From: JABWCQ01 sp964587105
Lineage (GTDB): Bacteria > Electryoneota > RPQS01
DNA length: 64,000 nt
NCBI GenBank assembly: GCA_964587105.1
Contig: CAZPKG010000002.1
Span: 253,248-317,247, forward strand
Reading direction: 5' to 3'
Part shown: positions 15,293-22,761 of the stretch, piece by piece
Position numbering within the stretch: the stretch's first letter is position 1
Layout of the letters: each line of letters starts with the position of its first letter
The notes under the pieces: model-generated
What the model was told of the DNA's origin: nothing
Database searches by the model: none
The model's input: only the letters and a program-made list of their open reading frames with translations
Position numbers and translations under genes: made by a program

Positions 15293-17248
15293 ATGCCTCC
15301 CACACACGGTGAAATCCTGAAAAACCCCTACAAGGGTCCCATTCGTCCGCACATCAAGAGCATGGACGAATATCAGAAACTCTACGAGCGTTCCATCCGC
15401 GAGCCCGAGCAATTCTGGGCCGAGCAAGCGCAATCGCTCTATTGGTATCACCCATGGACGAAAGTCTTGGAAGAGGAATTTGAAAACGGCGAAGTCACGT
15501 GGTTCCAAGGCGCGATGTTAAACGTCGCGTTTAATTGTTTAGACCGTCACCTCCCTGAAAAAGCTGAAGACACGGCCATCATCTGGGAAGCCGACGACCC
15601 GCACGAGAGCCGTCACATCACCTACCGCGAATTGAAATGGGAAGCCGCGCGCTTAGGCAACGTATTGAAACGCGCCGGCGTCCGCAAAGGCGATAGAGTG
15701 ATTATCTACCTGCCAATGATTCCCGAACTCGCGTTTGCCATGCTCGCCTGCGCCAGAATCGGAGCCGTTCACTCCGTCGTCTTCGCGGGCTTCAGCGCAC
15801 ACTCGTTGCGCGACAGAATTCTCGATTCACAAGCCACAGTCGTGATAACAGCGAATGAAGGAAGACGCGGCGGAAAGTCTATTCCATTGAAAGCCATCGT
15901 GGATGATGCCGTCGATGGTCTCGAAAGCGTTAAGCACGTCTTCGTTGCTGAGCGCACCGGCAGCGAAACGCGCATGAAACCCGGCCGCGACATTTGGCTC
16001 GCTGAAGCGCTCGCCGGCGAGCGCGGCACCTGTCCGTGCGAATGGATGTCTGCCGAAGATCCGCTCTTTATTCTCTACACGTCTGGTTCCACCGGCAAAC
16101 CCAAAGGCGTTCTGCACACGCAAGGCGGCTATCTGCTCTACGCGAGCCTGACGCACAAAATCGTTTTCGACTATCATCCAGGCGACGTCTATTGCTGCGT
16201 CGCCGATGCAGGTTGGATTACAGGCCACAGCTACGTCATCTACGGCCCGCTGGCCAACGGCGCAACAACCGTAATGTTCGAGAGCACGCCGATGTATCCC
16301 GATGCGGGCCGCTATTGGGACGTCGTCGAGCGCCATCGCGTGAACAGCTTCTACACCGCGCCGACGGCCATCCGCGCGCTTATTCGTGAAGGCGATGAGT
16401 GGGTGAAGAAATACGACCGTTCAAGCCTGCGCATTCTCGGCACCGTCGGCGAGCCCATCAATCCCGAAGCATGGAAATGGTATTTCAATGTTGTCGGCGA
16501 AGGCAAATGTCCCGTTGTAGATACATGGTGGCAAACCGAAACTGGCGGTGTAATGATCACACCCTTGCCCGGCACAACCGATTTGAAACCCGGTTCGGCG
16601 ACGCTGCCGTTCTTCGGCGTAGATCCGATGCTCGTGGACGAAAAGGGCAAAGAAATTCACGGCAACGGCGTCAGCGGACATCTCTGCATTCGCCGTCCGT
16701 GGCCCGGCGTGGCTCGCACGGTTTGGGGTGATCACAAACGTTTTCGTCACACCTATTTTTCGCACTATCGCGGCCTCTATTTCACAGGTGACGGCTGTCG
16801 TCGCGATGAAGACGGCTACTATTGGATAACCGGCCGTGTGGACGACGTCATAAACGTCGCCGGGCACCGGTTAGGCACCGCGGAAATCGAGAGTTCACTG
16901 GTCGCCAATCACTTGGTCACTGAAGCCGCCGTCGTCGGCGTACCGCACGAAATCAAGGGCACGGCAATTTTCGCGTTTGTTGTTCCGAGCGCCGAAGGAG
17001 AAAATGTCTCGCACGCTGAAATGCTCGGCGCGCTGAAAGAGCACGTCCGCCGCGACATCAGCCCGATTGCAGTTCCCGAACAAGTCTTAGTCGCGCCCGG
17101 CCTACCCAAAACCCGCTCCGGCAAAATCATGCGCCGCATCTTGCGCAAAATTGCCGAAGGCGAGTACGGCGACATGGGCAACACAACAACTCTCACCGAT
17201 CCGACCGTAGTGGATCAGTTGATAGAAGCTCACAAGAAATTGAACTAA
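15293..17248 (+). CDS. acs: Acetyl-coenzyme A synthetase (AMP-forming)
   Basis: A 651-aa adenylate-forming enzyme that makes acetyl-CoA from acetate, ATP and CoA, of standard Acs length. The motifs are in order: the N-terminal Acs cap (YERSIREPEQFWAEQA), phosphate loop YTSGSTGKPKG (about 263-273), the acetate pocket and A5 motif DTWWQTETGG (about 410), hinge GRVDDVINVAGHRLG (about 525) and the catalytic, acetylatable Lys in RSGKIMRR near the C-terminus. The Trp of WWQTE favours acetate over longer acids. It may feed carbon to the glyoxylate/TCA route. It has only a weak AAG before the ATG. Confidence 0.93.
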   Translation: MPPTHGEILKNPYKGPIRPHIKSMDEYQKLYERSIREPEQFWAEQAQSLYWYHPWTKVLEEEFENGEVTWFQGAMLNVAFNCLDRHLPEKAEDTAIIWEADDPHESRHITYRELKWEAARLGNVLKRAGVRKGDRVIIYLPMIPELAFAMLACARIGAVHSVVFAGFSAHSLRDRILDSQATVVITANEGRRGGKSIPLKAIVDDAVDGLESVKHVFVAERTGSETRMKPGRDIWLAEALAGERGTCPCEWMSAEDPLFILYTSGSTGKPKGVLHTQGGYLLYASLTHKIVFDYHPGDVYCCVADAGWITGHSYVIYGPLANGATTVMFESTPMYPDAGRYWDVVERHRVNSFYTAPTAIRALIREGDEWVKKYDRSSLRILGTVGEPINPEAWKWYFNVVGEGKCPVVDTWWQTETGGVMITPLPGTTDLKPGSATLPFFGVDPMLVDEKGKEIHGNGVSGHLCIRRPWPGVARTVWGDHKRFRHTYFSHYRGLYFTGDGCRRDEDGYYWITGRVDDVINVAGHRLGTAEIESSLVANHLVTEAAVVGVPHEIKGTAIFAFVVPSAEGENVSHAEMLGALKEHVRRDISPIAVPEQVLVAPGLPKTRSGKIMRRILRKIAEGEYGDMGNTTTLTDPTVVDQLIEAHKKLN

Positions 17249-17251
17249 TCT

Positions 17252-17283
17252 CGCCGTTGTGGGTCTCCAGACCCGGAATGGCG
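17252..17283. repeat. REP palindrome family A, copy 1
   Basis: CGCCGTTGT, then a GGGTCTCCAGACCC hairpin, then GGAATGGCG. It covers the start region of the REP transposase gene (ATG at 17278 lies in its right arm). Confidence 0.9.
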
Positions 17284-17805
17284 ACAAACCTGAATGTTAT
17301 GCTTCACCGCCATGAAAGACTGAACTTTCCATCGAGCCTCCAATTTGTAACAACTGTTACTCAAGTCAGAGGAAATTGGTTTATGAAAGCGAGCATTTGC
17401 ATTGAGGTTTTGCGCATTTTTGAATGGTACAGATCGAAGTACAATGTAGAGTGCTACGGCTACGTTCTAATGCCAGACCATCTGCACGCCTTATTAAGGC
17501 AAAACGGAGACAGTGCGGAGATTTCCAAACTATTTGGTGCGTTCAAGAGCTACACCTCTCGCCACATAACAATAGACAATTATCCCGACACAACTATATG
17601 GAGGGACTATTTTGATTCAGTTCCTGTTCCGGGGACCGATGCGCAGCGAACGAAGCTTAAATATATTCACGAGAATCCATTGCGTAGAGGATTCGTAGAA
17701 CGTATTGAAGATTATCTATGGTCAAACGCACGCGCCTATCTACTGCATGAAGCACCTCACATCTCACTCGCTTTCTTCGCAGATGCAGGGAAAATTCCGG
17801 ATTGA
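17278..17805 (+). CDS. REP-associated tyrosine transposase (RAYT, Y1/IS200-like)
   Basis: A 175-aa Y1-type HUH nuclease. The His-hydrophobic-His metal motif is in YVLMPDHLHALL (His68, His70), the likely nucleophile is Tyr92 in FKSYTSRH, and the C-terminal RAYT signature is KLKYIHENPLRRGFV followed by YLWSNARAY. RAYTs are single-copy domesticated relatives of IS200/IS605 transposases that spread short palindromic REP sequences. One REP overlaps the start, two follow within 120 bases and an inverted one lies beyond the next gene. The start is ATG 17278; ATG 17299 is an alternative. All catalytic residues are present, so it may be active. Confidence 0.9.
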   Translation: MATNLNVMLHRHERLNFPSSLQFVTTVTQVRGNWFMKASICIEVLRIFEWYRSKYNVECYGYVLMPDHLHALLRQNGDSAEISKLFGAFKSYTSRHITIDNYPDTTIWRDYFDSVPVPGTDAQRTKLKYIHENPLRRGFVERIEDYLWSNARAYLLHEAPHISLAFFADAGKIPD

Positions 17806-17813
17806 GTTTATAT

Positions 17814-17844
17814 CGCCGTTGTGGGTCTCCAGTCCCGCAATTGC
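17814..17844. repeat. REP palindrome family A, copy 2
   Basis: Starts 9 bases after the RAYT stop, same orientation as copy 1, with one change in the stem (CCAGTCCC). Confidence 0.85.
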
Positions 17845-17896
17845 AGCAACGCAAGAGCGGTCGAAATCGTCAAGTGAAACCCCACTCCCCCAACTC

Positions 17897-17927
17897 CGCC
17901 GTTGTGGGTCTCCAGACCCGCAATGGT
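17897..17927. repeat. REP palindrome family A, copy 3
   Basis: Same orientation as copies 1 and 2, with an intact GGGTCTCCAGACCC core. Confidence 0.88.
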
Positions 17928-18017
17928 GACTACCGATAAGCAAGCGCAAAAGCATGAAATGAGTTTGACAACCAGAATCAGCGTTGTTGGGCAAATAGTT
18001 GTTGCATAGGGCAATGC

Positions 18018-18755
18018 ATGAGCAATACTAAAGCGCGAACTAAGAGTATCAACATCAAATATCTTCAGCTTGTAACGGAAGGAAGAATGACAGAACTTGC
18101 GATTGCAAGCTTATCTGATTCGTTGGTCAAGTTACATGAAAAGTATTCAAATTTCGCGGTGGAAGCAGAGGGGAATGATGATTGGATCGAGAGCCTTGCT
18201 GAAGATTTTCAAGGAACAAGAGAACAACTATTGGGTTCTGTGTTCCTGCTTTGCCAAGAACGCATAACAACGATTGTATCTAATGCTCTAAGGTGCAGAA
18301 CGAACTTCGAGAGAGTTGGACTCAACGTAAGCTTGATAAAGCGAAACAAGAAAAAATTCATAAGGATTCGCGCATTAGGAGAAAGCAATGCAGAAATATC
18401 GAGGATAGAAGCTATGAATGCCGTAGCCAACTATTTTAAGCACAGATCCGAGTGGCCACACGATTGGTACTGTGAGGCAAAGCATACTCAGAATAAAGGC
18501 ACAGTCTGTGATATTATAGATCATTTCAAACGACGATTCCAATCTCTTTGCAAAAATCACGCGAACATAAACAACCAAAGTGGAACAGCCAGGATAATCA
18601 AGCAAGTAGGAATTACCCCCGAACGCGAGTCAATCAAGCACTGCTTGCCATTTTTCGGAATTACTAATGATGCAGAACTTCATGTTTTGCATGAGACAGT
18701 AAATGTATGGGCCAAGCATATTGTTGAGTTGTTTGCAAAGGTGCCTATCAAGTAG
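18018..18755 (+). CDS. Hypothetical AT-rich protein with HEPN-like NYFKH motif
   Basis: A 245-aa, mostly helical, soluble protein with no signal peptide. The segment AMNAVANYFKHRSEWPHDW resembles the N-x3-H core seen in HEPN-fold ribonucleases, though the usual Arg before the Asn is replaced by Ala. The base composition is clearly more A/T-rich than the housekeeping genes nearby, and the gene sits between REP copies 3 and 4. This suggests recently gained accessory DNA. I cannot assign a family; an RNA-targeting or abortive-infection role is a guess. There is no strong ribosome-binding site before the ATG. Confidence 0.5.
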   Translation: MSNTKARTKSINIKYLQLVTEGRMTELAIASLSDSLVKLHEKYSNFAVEAEGNDDWIESLAEDFQGTREQLLGSVFLLCQERITTIVSNALRCRTNFERVGLNVSLIKRNKKKFIRIRALGESNAEISRIEAMNAVANYFKHRSEWPHDWYCEAKHTQNKGTVCDIIDHFKRRFQSLCKNHANINNQSGTARIIKQVGITPERESIKHCLPFFGITNDAELHVLHETVNVWAKHIVELFAKVPIK

Positions 18756-18775
18756 TCAAGAAGTCCCCGCCTTCT

Positions 18776-18807
18776 CGCCACTGCGGGTCAGGAGACCCAC
18801 AACGGCG
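18776..18807. repeat. REP palindrome family A, copy 4 (inverted)
   Basis: The reverse complement of copies 1-3 (GGGTCAGGAGACCC core, ACAACGGCG end). Together with copy 3 it brackets the preceding gene. Confidence 0.85.
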
Positions 18808-18836
18808 ATGTAAACTTTATTAATGCCCTTACTAAT

Positions 18837-19229
18837 ATGCCTTCACATCCCACAGGAAAACAACTCGCCGCACAATTAGGCGAGTCGCATAAAATCTGGC
18901 ACGACTTCACCACCTTTCTCGAAGCCGAGTTCGCCCCGATAACGTACGAGTGGAAAGCCACCAAAGACGTTTGGTCGTGCAGGCCAATGCAAAAAGCTCG
19001 CAGAATTTGCTACCTCGTTCCCGGTGACAGCAAATTCACCGCAGCTTTTGTGGTCGGCAAAAAAGCTCTGGCACAAGTATATGCCAGCAAACTCCCGCAG
19101 AGTATCAAAACCGAATTCGAGAATGCCAAACCCTACGCCGAAGGCCGCGGCATCCGCATCGAAATCTCGAAACAGTCACAACTTGCATACCTTAAAGCCC
19201 TCGCAACAATTAAAATGTCGGCTCGGTAA
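18837..19229 (+). CDS. DUF3788 family protein
   Basis: A 130-aa soluble protein. The order LAAQLGESHKIWHDFTTFLE, YEWKATKDVWSC, RRICYLVPGDSKFTAAFVVGKKA and a C-terminal RIEI strand matches the DUF3788 pattern. That family is found alone in many bacteria, has a small mixed alpha/beta (YdhG-like) fold and no known function. The gene starts 29 bases after REP copy 4 and has no evident partner. Confidence 0.65.
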   Translation: MPSHPTGKQLAAQLGESHKIWHDFTTFLEAEFAPITYEWKATKDVWSCRPMQKARRICYLVPGDSKFTAAFVVGKKALAQVYASKLPQSIKTEFENAKPYAEGRGIRIEISKQSQLAYLKALATIKMSAR

Positions 19230-19262
19230 CTCGTTATCGGTTCCGAAAAGTAGTTTCGAAAT

Positions 19263-20420
19263 ATGAGAACATTGACTGCCGCATTATTTGTTTCAATCTG
19301 CCTCACTAATGGGGCAGATTTGGTCTTTGCGCAGCCCTGGACAACCGGACTCCGAATTGCGCGTTCGAATGATGGTGTACATTTTGATTCTCCTCGCCCA
19401 TTTCAAGATTCATGCGGCGTGCCGTCTGCAGTGCAATGGCACGGTGATACGACCGTTTGTGTATTTCAATGGGCACGGGAGCCGCAGGGCTCACCGACCT
19501 GGGATCGCGTAGCAGTTAGTTTTTCATATGACGGTGGGGAAGAGTGGACAGAGCCGACGCCCGTCTTGTTTGAAGGCTTCCCTAATGGTTTTCAGCGACC
19601 CTTCGATCCCACGCTTGTAGTGTTGTCGGATAATTCCTTACGCATGTATTTTAGTGGCAGCCTGACTATTCCTCCGCCTGGGCAAGATTCTCTCATCAAT
19701 ACGTACTCGGCTCACTCCACTGACGGTATTCACTTCACATATGAACCCGGCTCACGCGTTGATCATCCCACTCAAAGAGTAATTGATCCTGCCGTTGCTT
19801 TCCTCAACAATATCTGGCATTACGAGTCGCCGGCAGGCGCACCTCAAGATGGTGCATTTCATTACACATCGCTTGATGGACTCTCTTTCACACAAGTACC
19901 TAACATACCTGCCGATCCGGGACACAATTGGACTGGTAACTACCTTGTTGACAGCGACAGTGAATTGAGATTTTACGGCTCCGGACAACAAATGTGGTAT
20001 AACAGCTCGCCTAATGGAGGCGAGTGGAACGGGTATGTCAACTGTGGCATACCCGGAGCAGATCCAACGGTAGTGAAACTCGGAATTGGACGATATTTTG
20101 TAATTTTCGTAGGACCTTTGCTCACTAATGCAAAAGAGGAGCCGCAAATTCCGAAAGATATTGAATTGCTTCCGGCGTTTCCAAACCCGTTCAACTCAAG
20201 TGTGAGCATTCGTTTCGAGACAAGTCGGCATGAAAATGTTGCCCTCGAAATTTTCGCTCTGGACGGCCGCAAAATCACAGTATTGATGAACGAGGAAATA
20301 GCGCCGGGTCAACACACCGTGCAATGGATGCCCAATCCGCAAGTCGCGTCAGGCATCTATCTTTGCAAACTTTCGGATGGCAACTTCCTGCAAACCCAGA
20401 AGATCGTCTTGATCAAGTAA
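19263..20420 (+). CDS. Secreted five-bladed-propeller (GH43-like fold) protein with T9SS sorting domain
   Basis: A 385-aa protein with a signal peptide ending near VFAQ. Residues 25-290 look like a sialidase or GH43-type propeller: ARSNDGVHFDSP, VSFSYDGGEEWTEP, AHSTDGIHFTYEP and a conserved FDPTLVVLSDNSLRMYFSG strand. I cannot place a catalytic triad with confidence, so it may bind rather than cleave glycans. The end is a T9SS domain (FPNPFNSSVS, then LKIVLIK-type tail), so it should be surface exposed or released. PhzF follows after 10 bases. Confidence 0.7.
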   Translation: MRTLTAALFVSICLTNGADLVFAQPWTTGLRIARSNDGVHFDSPRPFQDSCGVPSAVQWHGDTTVCVFQWAREPQGSPTWDRVAVSFSYDGGEEWTEPTPVLFEGFPNGFQRPFDPTLVVLSDNSLRMYFSGSLTIPPPGQDSLINTYSAHSTDGIHFTYEPGSRVDHPTQRVIDPAVAFLNNIWHYESPAGAPQDGAFHYTSLDGLSFTQVPNIPADPGHNWTGNYLVDSDSELRFYGSGQQMWYNSSPNGGEWNGYVNCGIPGADPTVVKLGIGRYFVIFVGPLLTNAKEEPQIPKDIELLPAFPNPFNSSVSIRFETSRHENVALEIFALDGRKITVLMNEEIAPGQHTVQWMPNPQVASGIYLCKLSDGNFLQTQKIVLIK

Positions 20421-20430
20421 CGGAACCAAT

Positions 20431-21222
20431 ATGCTCAAAATCACTGTCATCGATGCCTTCACGAATGAGCCTTTCAAAGGCAATCCAGCCGCCGTCTGTC
20501 TTACCGACACACCGCTTGCGGACAAACTGATGCAGGATATCGCCGCCGAAATGAATCTATCCGAAACGGCATTTCTGGTGCCTACCGGTGCAGGACAATG
20601 GCATCTGCGTTGGTTCACTCCCGCGATTGAAGTGGACCTGTGCGGCCACGCGACATTAGCGAGTGCCCATTATCTGTTTGAAAATCGATTTGTGACCAGC
20701 GACTCGTTGCTGAAGTTCCGTACATTGAGTGGAGAGTTAACCGCACGCAAGATTGGCGACAAAATCGAGCTTGATTTCCCGTCAGTTGTTCCTAAACCGC
20801 TTCACTTCGGCGACGATGTAAGTCGCGCCCTCGGCGCAAAGCCTCTCTATTCGGGTAAAGAAGGCCTTTTCATTCTGTTTGAATTGGATTCTGCCGATGC
20901 GGTGCGAAAACTTGACCCCGACCTCAAAACTTTAGTTAAACTTGGCGCAGAAGACTTCATCGTTTGCGCGCAGAGTGACGAACCGAGCTTCGACGTCATC
21001 TCGCGCTGTTTTGCTCCGGGTGCTGGCATTGATGAAGATCCTGTAACGGGTTCAGCGCATTGCGCACTTGCTCCCTATTGGGCAGCGAAACTTGGCAAGA
21101 ATATTCTCCAATGTTATCAAGCCTCAAAACGCGGCGGACATGTTGAAGCAGAACTGCGAGGAAACCGAGTGCTGCTGCGAGGGAAGGCCAAGACGGTTCT
21201 CAATGGAGAACTGCAGATATAA
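20431..21222 (+). CDS. PhzF-family isomerase/epimerase
   Basis: A 263-aa protein with the two-domain diaminopimelate-epimerase-like fold of PhzF. The N-terminal AFTNEPFKGNPAAVC, catalytic Glu in NLSETAF (about residue 45), DLCGHATLAS (about 70) and the C-terminal GIDEDPVTGSAHC are all canonical. PhzF itself isomerises a dihydroxyanthranilate in phenazine synthesis, but no other phz gene is here, so this is one of the many stand-alone members of unknown substrate. A strong hairpin terminator follows at once. Confidence 0.85.
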   Translation: MLKITVIDAFTNEPFKGNPAAVCLTDTPLADKLMQDIAAEMNLSETAFLVPTGAGQWHLRWFTPAIEVDLCGHATLASAHYLFENRFVTSDSLLKFRTLSGELTARKIGDKIELDFPSVVPKPLHFGDDVSRALGAKPLYSGKEGLFILFELDSADAVRKLDPDLKTLVKLGAEDFIVCAQSDEPSFDVISRCFAPGAGIDEDPVTGSAHCALAPYWAAKLGKNILQCYQASKRGGHVEAELRGNRVLLRGKAKTVLNGELQI

Positions 21223-21226
21223 AATA

Positions 21227-21255
21227 AGCCCCGGTCGATTGGCCGGGGCTTTCTT
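21227..21255 (+). terminator. Rho-independent terminator after the PhzF gene
   Basis: An 8-bp perfect stem AGCCCCGG / CCGGGGCT followed by TTCTT. It may also stop the converging fasciclin gene. Confidence 0.85.
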
Positions 21256-21296
21256 CATCCTGATCGCTATTATTGCGCGCGGCGACGAGGAGTGAA

Positions 21297-21860
21297 TTAC
21301 TTCGTACTGCGGCTGAGCAGCAGCGGCGGAATGAGCACGTCATCCACCTCATGCACTACTCCGTTGTCCGTCAGCTTTTCATTTCCCGTCAGCTTGGCGC
21401 TGCCCACCCACACGGTGTTATTCTCGACGACGACAGCCAATTCATCCCCCTGCACCGTCATCAGCTTCTCACCGTTCATCTTCAGCAAGTCCGCTTGCGT
21501 CAATGCTCGCCCCGGCACAACATGGTATTGCAGCACCATCTGTAATTTCCTGCCGTCGGCAAGCTTTTGCTTTTCGGATTCCGCGCACGCCGCAAACGCT
21601 TCATTCGTCGGCGCGAACACGGTCATCGGCCCCTTGCTTTCCAGCGCTTGCACCATCAAGCCTCGCTCGACGTTGCGTGTGAAGTCGCTGAGTTCCTTGT
21701 CACTGCGAGCGGCGGCAAGCACCGTCGTGGGCCGTTCAATATTCTGACTGAGTTGCGTGTTGTCATCGGCCGCTTGACCGATAACACTGGATTGTGCGAA
21801 GAGCACTCCTCCGAGAATCAGCATTGCCGCAATAAGTGCGGCGGGAATGCGGTCTCTCAT
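21297..21860 (-). CDS. Secreted fasciclin-domain protein 1
   Basis: A protein of about 187 aa with a signal peptide (IPAALIAAMLILGGVLFAQ) and one FAS1 domain: FTRNVERGLMVQALESKGPMT..., the H1 box TVFAPTNEAFAA, the VLQYHVVPGR H2-type box and the closing VVHEVDDVLIPP. FAS1 domains mediate adhesion or matrix contacts. The ATG at 21860 is preferred over 21869 because the AAGGA site is then seven bases away. It is convergent with the PhzF gene. A second FAS1 gene of similar layout is at 28912. Confidence 0.88.
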   Translation of the reverse strand: MRDRIPAALIAAMLILGGVLFAQSSVIGQAADDNTQLSQNIERPTTVLAAARSDKELSDFTRNVERGLMVQALESKGPMTVFAPTNEAFAACAESEKQKLADGRKLQMVLQYHVVPGRALTQADLLKMNGEKLMTVQGDELAVVVENNTVWVGSAKLTGNEKLTDNGVVHEVDDVLIPPLLLSRSTK

Positions 21861-21869
21861 GGTGTCCAT

Positions 21870-22191
21870 CCTTTCCGCAGCATCGAATACTGCACGTGTT
21901 CATCATGGTCTATCAATTCATGTTCATGTGCGCGCTATAGTTTCTACCTCACGAAATGACGCAAGGTTCCATGATATGTCATTCTATCTCATCTTATGTT
22001 TGAACTGCACAACGTAATTAGAGTGAACACCGTTCACACAAATCAGAGCTTCCTTGAATACAGTGGCTTACGAATTAATTCCATGAATCAAGGAACCAAT
22101 CCCTTTACATTACGCGTTAAACACACAGAGGCCTTTTGAATGGATAAATTCCAGTACGAAATGTTGACGATGAACATGCTGAGGTGGCTGT
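21870..22191. other. Intergenic region between divergent genes, no gene seen
   Basis: About 320 bases holding the leader of the fasciclin gene (minus strand) and of the small membrane-protein pair (plus strand). I see no convincing promoter pair or coding frame. Confidence 0.5.
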
Positions 22192-22413
22192 ATGAGAACA
22201 CTTGGAATTGCACTCGCAATCGTCGGTTCGCTCTTCTTTATCTTTGACTCGATTGATTTCCAGCGCGACAAAAAAGTCATCGATCTCGGTGACATCGAAG
22301 TCACGTCAAAAGACACTGAAACCATCGAACTGAACAAACTCGTCGGCGGAGTCATCATCTTCGCAGGCCTCGGGTTAGTGTTGTTCACGACAACAAAAAC
22401 TCAACGGCGATGA
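22192..22413 (+). CDS. Small two-helix membrane protein (DUF3185-like)
   Basis: A 73-aa protein with two hydrophobic helices (IALAIVGSLFFIFDSI and LVGGVIIFAGLGLVLF) around a polar loop containing KVIDLGDIEVTSKDTETIEL. This K-V-x-D-L-G-x-(I/L) loop is typical of small DUF3185-like membrane proteins whose role is unknown. A second, even smaller membrane protein follows after 13 bases, so the two are probably co-transcribed, possibly in an envelope-stress setting. Confidence 0.7.
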   Translation: MRTLGIALAIVGSLFFIFDSIDFQRDKKVIDLGDIEVTSKDTETIELNKLVGGVIIFAGLGLVLFTTTKTQRR

Positions 22414-22426
22414 AAGGCGGTGTCTC

Positions 22427-22579
22427 ATGCTATGGACTATTTTCGTAATCCTGATGGTGATGTGGCTGCTTGGAATGGTCACATCCTACACTGTCGGTGG
22501 ATTCTTACATGTCTTACTCGTGATCGCGATAGCGATGGTGCTGATAAGAATTATCCGGGGAGAAAAACCGGTTATTTAG
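22427..22579 (+). CDS. Lmo0937-like 50-aa membrane protein
   Basis: ATG 22427 opens a 50-codon frame: MLWTIFVILMVMWLLGMV, then a short TSYTVGGF turn, a second helix (LHVLLVIAIAMVLIRII) and a basic end. This matches the lmo0937-family pattern of a W-containing first helix and a GGxxHxLLVIA second helix. A GGCGG lies about 7-10 bases before the ATG. These proteins often accompany stress genes, but their function is not established. A hairpin follows the stop by 14 bases. Confidence 0.75.
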   Translation: MLWTIFVILMVMWLLGMVTSYTVGGFLHVLLVIAIAMVLIRIIRGEKPVI

Positions 22580-22593
22580 CGCATCGAAATCAC

Positions 22594-22631
22594 GGACGAG
22601 ATAGAGGCGGGTCGCAAGGCCCGCCTCGTCC
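22594..22631 (+). terminator. Hairpin after the small membrane-protein pair
   Basis: GGACGAG...GAGGCGGG paired with CCCGCCTCGTCC; a strong stem, but the following T-run is weak. Confidence 0.65.
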
Positions 22632-22673
22632 ATTTGGTTGCCGATTCGCAACATACTAAATATGCTTAGTCTA

Positions 22674-22701
22674 TTGCGGCTTTCCTTCAGGGGTCTATAT
22701 T
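22674..22701 (+). promoter_or_regulatory. Candidate sigma-70-type promoter
   Basis: TTGCGG, a 16-base spacer, then TATATT, about 60 bases before the ATG of the next gene. The same TATATT -10 recurs at 30384 and 53377. Confidence 0.5.
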
Positions 22702-22761
22702 GTATGTTGTAATGTGCAGCGATCACGCATATTGTTGAAACCCGTGAAAGGTGGCCGGCGG

